Positions 55,379-64,000 of a stretch of DNA of 64,000 nt are shown here, in pieces. The translations under genes were made by a program, and so were the position numbers. The stretch spans positions 978,338 through 1,042,337 of the forward strand of contig CAUJNA010000513.1 in assembly GCA_963377175.1 (NCBI GenBank). The letters are read 5' to 3'. The notes beneath the pieces were generated by a model. That model saw only the letters and a program-made list of their open reading frames with translations. It had not been told where the DNA came from and did no database searches. The first letter of the stretch is position 1. Every line of letters begins with the position of its first letter. Source of the stretch: Effrenium voratum. Taxonomy: Eukaryota; Sar; Dinophyceae; Suessiales; Symbiodiniaceae.

Positions 55379-55912
55379 ATGGCGGCCGCTGATGGGATGG
55401 GCATGGGGCGCTGCATGAGAACGCCCCCACGACCGTCCTGGGACTTGGCGATGGGGCTGAACATGGACAAGCCAAAGGCTGTGGCCCAGTGTCTGATTGC
55501 GGGATACCGCGATTGGACGGTAAAGAGTTATAAGGGACAGGAGCCGAAATGGACTACGATCGACCCAGGTATGGGAAAGATCGACCAGCTGATCCAGGAT
55601 GACGCCAACGGAAGGTTCGACGAGTTGGTTGGTCGGGTGTCTCCCATCAGCAAGGAGAAGCTCGACAAGTCCCTCGTTCCGTGGCCGGACCAGGAGAAGG
55701 TGATTCACTACCGGGCGATCAGGACTGCCGCGATAGTGGCGGAAATGAAGCACCAGGGAGTGGAGGTCACGGAGATGAACGCCGTGCATTTGGCGGCCAT
55801 CCTGTGCGCTGCGGTTCCGACGGATCCTGCTTTCTTGGTTCCCTATAATGACGCCTTCGCGTATGAGGAGTGTGTTTGGGGTTACCGGGAATGCTCTACC
55901 CGTGGACAATAG
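55379..55912 (+). CDS. Copia downstream protein, unknown
   Basis: 178 codons from ATG 55379 (upstream GTG ignored). Helical and charged, with no recognised domain. It overlaps the start of the next CDS by 65 nt in another frame, so the two may be one product joined by a shift. Confidence 0.45.
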   Translation: MAAADGMGMGRCMRTPPRPSWDLAMGLNMDKPKAVAQCLIAGYRDWTVKSYKGQEPKWTTIDPGMGKIDQLIQDDANGRFDELVGRVSPISKEKLDKSLVPWPDQEKVIHYRAIRTAAIVAEMKHQGVEVTEMNAVHLAAILCAAVPTDPAFLVPYNDAFAYEECVWGYRECSTRGQ

Positions 55913-57080
55913 TGTTGAGCCGGCTGCTCAGCCGTGTGGCGAAATGTGGGTTCGTGACCCGAAATCCTGGCCTGAGTGGAAGACGGCTCATCCCCAGACG
56001 ACCTTGGTCACGACGGTTGCCGACCAAGCAGAGGTGGCGTTTGGAGAGCATCCTCTATATAAGGGAGATGACTTTGGTGATGCGGATCACCACTGGACGG
56101 CGATCAGGGCCTGGATGAATGATAGGCCTAATGCACTGTTCACTCCTCCGGAGGTGGTTGTTGACGCCATGATGCTGACTGAGGGTAGGAACCGGGAAGA
56201 GATCGTTAGATGCTCTACCGGGCGGCGACTGTCTTCTGCGTGGTCAGTTAGGAAGTTTGCCACGGCCGATAGGCCAGGCATGCGGGGATACCTGCATGAA
56301 ATGGGACTGATGTCAGGGCTGGTCACCTCTATGGGGGACGCGATCAACTGGGAGCGTTTTCAGGTATTGCGGATCAGGCCCAAGAACCCGGAGAGTGCCA
56401 CTGATGTTGAGATTGGACCCGAAGATGGATGGGCCTTCTTCGACTTGGCACAGAACTACCGGGCACAGATGGACACCGAGAACATCCTCATCCACGGGAC
56501 TTCGCAATCTTCATTGTGGAGCATTCTGGGTGGTATGCAGGTTACTGCATCCACCGCGAGCGAGGAATCTGTGGGTGTTTGGACCTCTGTGAAGGCTTCT
56601 GAGGCTCTGGGGTATTGCACATTGTCGCACTACGGCCAGAACACGTGGGCGAGGGTCGGGATTTGCATCAAGCAGCCCGATGAGACCGAGAACCTGTTCG
56701 GGGACCTGCCCGCGTTGAGGAGCGTCAAGAGAGGGGCACAGCGGGTGTTCCCGAACGCGAGATTGGGGATCTGTGGTATCTGCATCAAGCTCCGAGGACC
56801 GAGCCCAAGGAGAAGACGCGTGGAGACCCCAAGGTTGAGGTCAAGCAGGAGAAGGGGAGCGGAGATGATGCTCCCGGCGATAGCCGGGGCTCAGCCGATA
56901 AGCAAAGGAGAGAGAGAAAGTCTCGTTGGGATCATGAGGTGCCTGCTAAGGAATCAACGAAGCGGGAGGCATCGAAGAGACCCGATGATGTCGACAGCAG
57001 GCCAGGTGCAGCGGCGAGAGAGGCAAGTGGAGACGACCTTCACTCCGCGCTTGGTAGGTCTTCGGCAAAGGAGGCGGTAG
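55848..57080 (+). CDS. ADP-ribosyltransferase-like protein
   Basis: 410 codons from ATG 55848. About 56490-56610 encodes ILIHGTSQSSLWSILGGM and then GVWTSVKASEALGYC, a pattern like the PARP/ART fold, where His binds NAD and the second motif normally has Tyr; here Trp replaces it. The last about 90 codons are Arg-rich and probably out of frame; coding likely continues in the 57619 frame from about 56795. Activity is uncertain. An unusual partner for an LTR retroelement. Confidence 0.45.
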   Translation: MTPSRMRSVFGVTGNALPVDNSVEPAAQPCGEMWVRDPKSWPEWKTAHPQTTLVTTVADQAEVAFGEHPLYKGDDFGDADHHWTAIRAWMNDRPNALFTPPEVVVDAMMLTEGRNREEIVRCSTGRRLSSAWSVRKFATADRPGMRGYLHEMGLMSGLVTSMGDAINWERFQVLRIRPKNPESATDVEIGPEDGWAFFDLAQNYRAQMDTENILIHGTSQSSLWSILGGMQVTASTASEESVGVWTSVKASEALGYCTLSHYGQNTWARVGICIKQPDETENLFGDLPALRSVKRGAQRVFPNARLGICGICIKLRGPSPRRRRVETPRLRSSRRRGAEMMLPAIAGAQPISKGERESLVGIMRCLLRNQRSGRHRRDPMMSTAGQVQRRERQVETTFTPRLVGLRQRRR

Positions 57081-57619
57081 CGCCCCTGACGGCTTCCAAG
57101 GCAATGGCGAAGAAGCCAGAGGGGAGCGAAGTCAGGCTGCACTCGGCGGGGCGAGCTGCCGCAAGCCCGGTGGAAGGTCATTTCAAGACGCTACCGGATG
57201 CTTCTATGGTGGATGCGTTCCTGGGGATGTCATCCGATAGGGCGCTCAACAGACAGGTGAGAGACTTCATCAGGAACGGCGAAACAAGTTCGGCTTTGGA
57301 AGCTCTCAACCAGATCGTGGCGAACTCCCACGCGGGGCGGATACGTCGGGGTACCGATGTTTCCCGAACGCCGTCTAGGAGGTCCGATAGGACACAGGAC
57401 ACTAGGGATTCCCGAGAGTCGAGAAGGCGAAGATATCGACCACGGAGGGACGAGGATCGAGATCGTCGGAGAGACGATCGTCGGGATCATCGGGATGATG
57501 ATTCGCTGGAACGCGACAGAGATCGACGGAGAGATGATCGCAGGAGATCCGAGAGGGATCGCGACAGGGACCGTGCGCGGGGCGGACGTGACCGGAGGAG
57601 GCGTGATGATAGCCGGTAG
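56939..57619 (+). CDS. Arg/Asp-rich C-terminal region
   Basis: 226 codons; GTG at 56939 is not a real start, and the frame is open back to about 56795 as the continuation of the ART-like protein. A short helical domain (ASMVDAFLGM, RQVRDFIRNG) is followed by about 80 residues of RRRD/DRDR repeats, like spliceosomal RD tails. It probably binds RNA or splicing factors. Confidence 0.5.
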   Translation: MPAKESTKREASKRPDDVDSRPGAAAREASGDDLHSALGRSSAKEAVAPLTASKAMAKKPEGSEVRLHSAGRAAASPVEGHFKTLPDASMVDAFLGMSSDRALNRQVRDFIRNGETSSALEALNQIVANSHAGRIRRGTDVSRTPSRRSDRTQDTRDSRESRRRRYRPRRDEDRDRRRDDRRDHRDDDSLERDRDRRRDDRRRSERDRDRDRARGGRDRRRRDDSR

Positions 57620-58190
57620 GCTGATTCACGAGGGTTGCGGCCGGTAGGCTTGCACCCGCCCTCCAATGGTCAACGCTGCGGGGTGATGATCACGTTCATC
57701 CTGCACCGCTGAGGCGTGTTGTCCATGCCTCTCCTGTACCGCTGATCTGCTGCTGGTGATGGTCACCAAGAAGTAGTGTGAGTGAGCGGGGAAGCAAACC
57801 AGTGGAGGGTACTCCCAGGTTTGCAAAATTAGTATTCTATTTCAAGTATGCATGGTCAGGTGTACCTCTCGCCGATAGGCAAGGGTACAGATTGGACAAA
57901 TGATATCCTTTTTCATGGCTTCTGATAAGAATTAAACTTCTTGCATTTCTGATGCAAACAGTTGTGACCTATTGTCGTCATGTGGACTTTTCCACAAGGT
58001 ATGTTGGACAGCGTTACCCCGATTAATTCGGGGTGGTGGCGGGAATTTAATGCCCGGGATGTCGCGCGACTGCCTTTGTGGGTTTGCTCCACCGCTGACG
58101 GCGGTAGTGTCCAGCTGTTTGCGGACGTATGCGAGCAGTTAAATCCTATCAGTAAATGGCACGCTCCACCCGTCATATGACGGGCTCCTC
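57620..58190. other. Copia 3' untranslated region
   Basis: No gene. Three further GGTA/GATA mini-hairpin sites occur before about 57880; the rest leads to the polypurine tract. Confidence 0.5.
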
Positions 58191-58200
58191 GTGAGGGGGG
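58191..58200 (+). promoter_or_regulatory. Polypurine tract
   Basis: GTGAGGGGGG sits directly before the 3' LTR, where plus-strand DNA synthesis of LTR elements is primed. Confidence 0.75.
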
Positions 58201-58583
58201 TGTGATTAGCCATGGTTTATTTCATCACCAGGGATGTCGCGGTAGTGACTGACCTGTGGTGTTTGGCTCAAGATTTTGGGTTCCGTCGCGCCTCGAATGG
58301 GCGTCGCCGAACCCCTGCGTCGACCGACGGCATCTCGGGGGAGAAAGAGACCTCGGGCCGCCGCCAGGTTGGTAGGGACCAGTCGTGCGGCCTGTTGTCG
58401 ACCAAGGTTGCGGGTTAACCCTTTTCTTGTTTGGTTTGTTTTCCTTTGGTTGTTGTTCTCTGGTGTGTGGGAAACCCTGATCTTTGGGACCGGGGATTGG
58501 TTTGCTTTTGGGGAACCTTTCTTTTGTGGCTTGTTTACCCCAACTAACCCATTGCCTGGGCACAGGCTCGTGCCCGAATCACA
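58201..58583 (+). repeat. 3' LTR
   Basis: 383 bp, identical to 816-1198 except for one base (58546). Followed by the target duplication. Confidence 0.95.
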
Positions 58584-58588
58584 AAAAC
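58584..58588. repeat. Target-site duplication, right copy (aaaac)
   Basis: Identical to 811-815. Confidence 0.9.
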
Positions 58589-61500
58589 TAAGCCAGTGCA
58601 GCCCACCAGCAGGGGCTGGTCTCAAACAGGTTCCAACTCCGTAAAAGCTCACAGCCCGCAATAGTAGCTGACAGCAGCTAAATAATGTTTGTGTATGGTT
58701 GTTGTTTTTTTACTTCTGTGCCCGCATGGTTTGCGCATTTTCCAGCTGCCCCATTGGCCATTGAGTTGGCGCACTTTGGATAGAAGTCTTCATCGTTCTA
58801 GCTGTCCAACAAGAAGGCCGCAGACTAATCCATTGTCGACAGGGTCCACATCTTCGCTCTTTGTTGCGTGTAAGCCCTACCCGAACCGTGCACCGAGGCC
58901 GGGAAATGGTTTTTTGTTTCTGCTGTTTCAACTGGCGGTTGTATGAAAACCGATCCTGCACTGGCAATTAATGAAGAAATGATGGACAAACTTCAACCTC
59001 TTTGCCCTTTTGCACTTTCAAGAGGCTTCTTGCTGGGCGACCCGATGTTTCTCGTGCAATCTCGTGAATTCAGCCGGGTTTCCCTTCGGTCTGGCCGACA
59101 CAGTCTACTTAACTTGCAGCCATCGCCCGCCACATGGGAAGCGCGCACCGGCCCAGGCGCAGAATGGGTGCGGCGTGAAAACAGGTTAGTCTTGCTTTTG
59201 CCTTCGACATGGCCAGTTCCAGGTAGAGGGGCAGCTTTTTCCGCGTAACATGTGTTCCGATGTTCTCGAGGGCCGTCCAAAGGATCCCTTCCGCACGCAT
59301 ATTTCAAAGCAGAGATGTGTGGAGGGCGCCCCGCGGATTAGGCCCAGAGGCCCATAGGGTTTCTTTCCCCGATCCGAGGTACCCCAAGCCGAACCTGCCG
59401 ATGGATCGGAGGAAGGAGTCCTATGAAGAGCTCGTCGCCTGACTCGGAAATTGAATCGGTCGAATCGCTCCGAAGCCAAGTGGAGTTCCGGCCGGTATTC
59501 GCTTGCAGACCGTTCGACCCGGGAAACTCCTCGGAAGATTCTGCGTGATTAATATATATATATATTATATTACATGTATTTGTACATATATTGCGTTTAT
59601 ATATGTATGTTTGCGTATGTGCAAAGTGTTTTGGAAAAGTTGTTGTTACCAGCGGTCAGCCGTTTCCGCGGGTCGCTACACATCGGAGGTGCGCTGGGCA
59701 AGGGGCTTCCGCGCGAGAGCTTTCGAAGGCGTCAGGTAGACCGCGTAGCCAAAGCCGCAGAGCCCGCCGGGGGGGCTTGCCCTAGAAGTTTGGTGATGGA
59801 GCTTAGGTGTTTCTCAAAGTAAGATTCCTGAACTGGCAGTGGTGTACTTCTGCCTTCTCAAGAAAACTGCCAACCTATCTGTGGCCCCTATGTGATCAAC
59901 TGACAAAGTGATTGGTCTATTGAAAGCCAAAAGAGTATGATATGGGACTGCACCCCTTTGTTTGCACCTGAACCAACGGGTGGCGGGGGGGGGGGGGGGG
60001 GTCGGTGGGGGTGGGTGACCCAAATTAACCCAAGTCCCGAGAGAAAACAAATTCTGCAGGAAGTTCAACTTGTTTGGTCTCATGTTGGCCGGCAAGGTTT
60101 TGCTCGTGTATTTGTGTCTGGGGGGTGCGGAAATGAGGTGGTGTCTTGATAAAAGTAGCAAACACTGTGGCCAGTCAAGTCATGTCTGGGGTTTCGGGTT
60201 TTGGATTGATCTAGAGTTGGCTTGAGGCATTTGGGTTACTGTAGACACTCGGAAGGGGGTCACCCCTGGGGTTCAAGGTTTTTCGTTGCCCTGTGCGGGT
60301 TTTTATCCAGCGGGTCTGAGCAATGGTGCGGTCGAATCCCGTTTTGCGATTTCCGAAATGCAAAGCGCGCAGAGTTTTGGGAGAAGCGCGCTCCTCGAAT
60401 TCAGGTTGACCCAGGAATGAACCTGGGAGACACATGTGCCTTTGTCGAATGAAAGGAGAGGTCTTTGCTTCAACAGCGAAAGCTCGCCAATCGGTCCGTC
60501 CCCATGAATTCCTGGGTCACAACGTCCGAGATGCCTTTGGGCGTCTTTTCGGAGAGAGACGAGCCCATCGGTCGACCAAGTGGGCCCGTCTCCCTAGGCA
60601 TACGCGAGCCTTTTGCGGATCATTTTGAGAACGAAAGAGTCAAGTTGAGCATCCGGATCCGAAAACTCAAACAGAAACCTGACGAAAGAGAAGGAAACCC
60701 CTTGCTAAAAAGCACCGAGCCACGGCAACAGTTCTTTTTAGAACCTGTGGTGATTTCAATTGAACCGAGCCAAAGTCAATGGGGAATTCTTCATTGCTGG
60801 ACCTTGGCATAAAACTCATTAAACAACTCTCCATGGCTCTTTGCGTTTCTGCCCGACCCGAAAGGCGAAAGGACGGAGACCGGAGCTCGCGATCGGGGCG
60901 TGGCGCGCGCCAAGTCTACAGGTTTCTTCCGAGGAAGTGGATCGGGGGATTTGCGTATCCGCCTTCCAAGTTGGGCCTGGTGGTTTGGAGGTGTCCCCTT
61001 TACGACCCAAAAAGGGGTCTAAGTGTCTCAGTGCCTCCTCAGTGCCTCATGCACTTGGACAAGTTGGACCCGCTCGGTTGGAACCAAGGGTTCGAATCCC
61101 CAGCCAAAGCTACCTGATGTGACTTGCGATATCCGTTTGAGCAACGATCAACAGTTGCTCTCAGGATGACATGGGGCACACTCCCCAAATAAGCACTTAG
61201 GAGATGGGGGGGTTACTGCTCAAAATCCAATAAGATCCAATTACATTGGGAGAACAACATCACAACTTCATGGTATGGGGACAAGAGGCACAATGAATAC
61301 TGCCGTCTATCTCCAGTGTTTGGTTGCTTCCATGTAAGCGCTGCTCATGTTTGTTTCACGGTCGATACGACAAATGCCATGGGCGAGGTGGCTCGAATTG
61401 GATCGGGCGCACCCCGAGCACTTCCGACGTTTGCAAGGCCCTTTGGTGCCGATCCGATCTCGGCGTGGAGTGATGCCTCAAAAATCGCTACTTATTTAGC

Positions 61501-64000
61501 GGACTTTTTCTGCGGAATGCTTATGATCAGTGGCGTGAAATGAAGTCGGACACAATGCAAGTTGATTCGAGTTGATTACTTCATGATCCACTTCTTATTT
61601 GGGGGTTCTTTGCCAGTCCGTTCGGCCCCAAACGACGAGTAACAGTAGTTTTCCTGAGTGGTAGTGGCATGTAGAGGACCTTTTGTTCAACAGAAGTTTG
61701 CTTAGTCGGTGCAGTCCCAAATGTCTGTTCAGGAGTTGATGTTCACACCATGTTGGCCCAAGTGGGAAATCCCGACATCAGGATATGATGATACGATTCT
61801 ATGAGAAAACGCTTTATGTCACGTTGGTAAACTATTGTGCTTCACCCCGGTGTTGTGTTTGCATCCCTCGGAAACACTTGCAACATGCGCTCTCGCGAAA
61901 AGATCTGAGTCAGAGTGCAATTGGCAGCGAATCCAATAGCAAACCGTGCTGATGGCTGGGGCACGAATGTAGCTTGTTCCGTTGTGGAAAGACAGGGCCT
62001 CGAAGATTTGGTCAGAACCCAAAGTCCGAAGTTAGCAAAAAAGCCTTTGGCATTCTTTGCCCAACCTCTACGTGCAACCAGGAGGGGTGGTCAAGAAACA
62101 AAAAAGACTGTGAATAAAGGATCTCACTGATGGGCGGCCCAGTTGATGAAGACCCTGTTTACTACGTTTGATTCACAGGGCGGATGAACCCATTGTAATT
62201 CAATTCAGGCCCACGCAGGAAGCTATGACAAGCATAACCCACACTTTTTGCACCGGTGTCTCGTGCATGGCATGAGAAACCAGTTGTATGTCTCAAAAAA
62301 TGCGAACGTTGGTTGGTATTTAGATGGAGACCGAAAGGAGACTCGCGCCCTTTGTTGTTTTCGACGTCCGCTGCCTTTGCCTCAGCATGGGTACGGCATA
62401 ACGCGTCGCCAGTGGAACGTGCAAGACGTACGTGAGAGGCCCCTGTGCGCAACAGGCACGTCGGGGTTACCGGGGTCTCCAAAACTCTTCGATACGGGTG
62501 TGGCTCAAAATTAAACAGCTGTACGCAGGTTCTAGTCTGTGTTTCCATTTAACAAGGTGCCATTTTCAGGTACAGTTGTTTGACCCACAGCCAATCACAG
62601 CCATATACTGAGGTAGGCCAACTGTGAAAAAGAATCAGAGAATATGATGTCGGGGCAACCCGGATGTAGGCCGAGTTGAGTGTCAAGATGGCACCCGAAA
62701 CCCGAAAACAAACAAGGGTGCGGTTTTCCATCAAAGCTCCCTTGAGCCCTTGAGTCAGTGTACTTTCCGGGTAGATGGATTTGCCCGACACACAAACTCT
62801 GCAGGAGATGACACGGGATGACGTGTAAGTGATCAATCGCCTTTTTTGCATATTTTTCCTGAGAGGAGCCATGTTGAATTGCAAGTGTTTCGATGGAAGC
62901 AAAACAAGGATGGTTTTGATGCAACACTCGACCCCGAAGTCACCGACTCAGCAGCAAGAACTACTGTGTTTTGGGGAAAGGTGTGAACCTCTTCACCAGG
63001 TTCCTACAGGTTCTTTCGCCGGTCAATTGGAACCTTCGGTTTGCGGACGAGGCTTCTCAGGGGCCAAAACAACTATATAGGTGAGCTTTGACCGGTTAGT
63101 TTGGAGACAGAATAGATGGTGCCACTGGTTTGGATTGGTTTTATGCCATCCATTTACCAGGAAACCCCCATCGAGTTTTCCTAAAGGTCACCTAGGCTAG
63201 TGATCTCAAATCATCTCAACTCCCAAGTTAAGGGAAGACCATTTACAAGAGAATTGGCGTTTCGGAAGCGGTTGACGGTTTGCACCTCCGCGAAAATTGC
63301 TGAAGTACCGCGCAACAATAAATCATTCCCGACTGCCATCACTATCTGCCTTTGCTTTCCCTCTGACAACCAAACCATTAAAAGGGTTCCATCCGATTCA
63401 TGTCCCGCCGTAGAGAATGTTTAGCGCAGAACCAAAGGTCGAAATGTCGTTCCGATGTGTTTCCTGAACAAAGGTAGTTGCGACCTCAGGAAGACGAACT
63501 GTTTTCCATGATCAAAGTTCGTTTCTATGAGGATTGTCTCCTAATTGAGGGCGGTGATCTTTTTGTGTTTGAATTATCCAGAGCTGCTCTTCTTTTGTGA
63601 GATCTTTGACAATGTCCTCCCTCTCTTGAGACACCATCAACAAGCCGCAAGTACAGCTGAATGATTTCCATTCGCTGAATTGCGTCATTTGCGTTGACAA
63701 GTGTGTCCATAGGCCAAAGGAAAACTGCCACTGGAAAATGATTCCCATGTGTGACACCAAACATGCTTTTGGACCACCCCAAATTAATTGCCAGGTTTCC
63801 GCCAAGGGATTCGATCACACCAACGGAGTCACCTCTTCGTCTTGTCCATCTTTTGAGTTGTTCGACGTGTTTCTTCTTGTTTGAGAGTCTGGTTTCCCAA
63901 AATCCAGCTCGACATTGACCAAAGGGCAACAACCGTGCTCTTGGTTTGAATCGCACCATCTCCCCGACCCTCCACCTCCAAATCTTCCACAGAAAAGCCA
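58589..64000. other. Right flank, no gene recognised
   Basis: Frames up to about 145 codons occur on both strands without motifs. Noted are an AT microsatellite near 59550-59575, a poly-G run near 59984-60001, and an isolated tRNA B-box-like GGTTCGAATCC at 61089-61099 without a cloverleaf. Confidence 0.4.

Larger units (their letters stand above)
41492..57650 (+). repeat. Dispersed C-G(A/T/G)TA-G mini-hairpins, 3' cluster
   Basis: This continues the 5' cluster and is absent from the inserted elements. Clear members are 41833-41846 (TCCGC/GCGGA), 42601-42614 (GTGGC/GCCAC), 42627-42642 (GCTGGC/GTCAGC), 43090-43105 (CTACGC/GCGTGG), 44230-44245 (CCTCCC/GGGAGG), 53855-53868 (TGGGC/GCCCA), 54629-54642 (AAGGC/GCCTT), 55292-55307 (CCGGCC/GGCTGG) and 56873-56888 (CCCGGC/GCCGGG). 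Loops are GATA, GTTA or GGTA. Confidence 0.75.
816..58583 (+). mobile_element. Giant Ty1/copia-order LTR retrotransposon with nested insertions
   Basis: The element is bounded by two 383-bp LTRs starting TGTGAT and ending ATCACA, and by the duplication aaaac. The pol order is protease, integrase, RT, RNase H, which is the Ty1/copia order. About 37 kb (roughly 3957 to 41090-41340) and 3.2 kb (47596-50783) are later insertions, leaving about 17 kb of element, which is very large for copia. The LTRs differ at one of 383 positions (t at 1161, a at 58546), which implies recent integration. Accessory modules are Cys-rich and CCCH zinc proteins, a methyltransferase-like domain, a dUTPase and an ADP-ribosyltransferase-like protein. 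Many reading-frame shifts are present despite the young LTRs. Confidence 0.9.

Noticed and set aside
61089..61099. GGTTCGAATCC, a second tRNA B-box match in the right flank
   Set aside because: The flanks do not fold into a tRNA, and the T-stem pairs poorly.

Overview
The window looks like dinoflagellate nuclear DNA, probably Suessiales or Symbiodiniaceae-like. The supporting signs are a GC-rich background, many nested transposable elements, Lys/Arg-rich multi-exon minus-strand gene remnants, and an 11-nt match to the 3' end of the dinoflagellate spliced leader inside both LTRs. The organism call is an inference.

Layout. (1) 1-810 and 58589-64000 are flanks in which I see no gene. (2) 816-58583 is one Ty1/copia-order LTR retrotransposon. 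Its two 383-bp LTRs differ by a single base, it has a perfect 5-bp target duplication (aaaac), a candidate PBS and a polypurine tract. Its coding parts lie at 1253-3956 (Gag-like) and about 41340-57620 (Cys-rich Gag, CCCH fingers, protease, integrase, a methyltransferase-like module, dUTPase, RT, RNase H, then a protein with an ADP-ribosyltransferase-like motif and an Arg/Asp tail). (3) Between these parts lies a nested block of about 37 kb. Inside it, 4311-26916 is a complete AT-rich polinton-like virus (PLV) with 193-195 bp terminal inverted repeats. (4) 26930-41000 holds minus-strand dinoflagellate-type coding remnants, including a putative DDE-like transposase and a K/E-rich repeat protein. 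(5) 47596-50783 is a foldback element inserted in the copia pol region and carrying scrambled fragments of another copia element.

The PLV encodes a protein-primed-type DNA polymerase B (frameshifted), a retroviral-type integrase, a C5 cytosine methyltransferase, a packaging ATPase, a fibre with an S74 chaperone end (frameshifted), a double-jelly-roll major capsid protein, a lipase, a penton/minor capsid protein and small zinc-binding and coiled-coil proteins. Two promoter classes can be read: ACTTAAAGA 27-31 nt before terminal (probably early) genes, and TCTA 10-19 nt before most internal (probably late) genes. Strong hairpins sit at many 3' gene ends. The replication, integration, packaging and capsid sets are all present, but several genes carry frameshifts, some in homopolymers, so either decay or uncorrected long-read errors are possible.

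The most unusual signal is in the copia element. Its sense strand carries about 50 C-G[A/T/G]TA-G sites. Roughly 35 of these form mini-hairpins of at least 4 bp whose arm sequences differ from site to site but stay complementary, which looks like a dispersed RNA-level signal.
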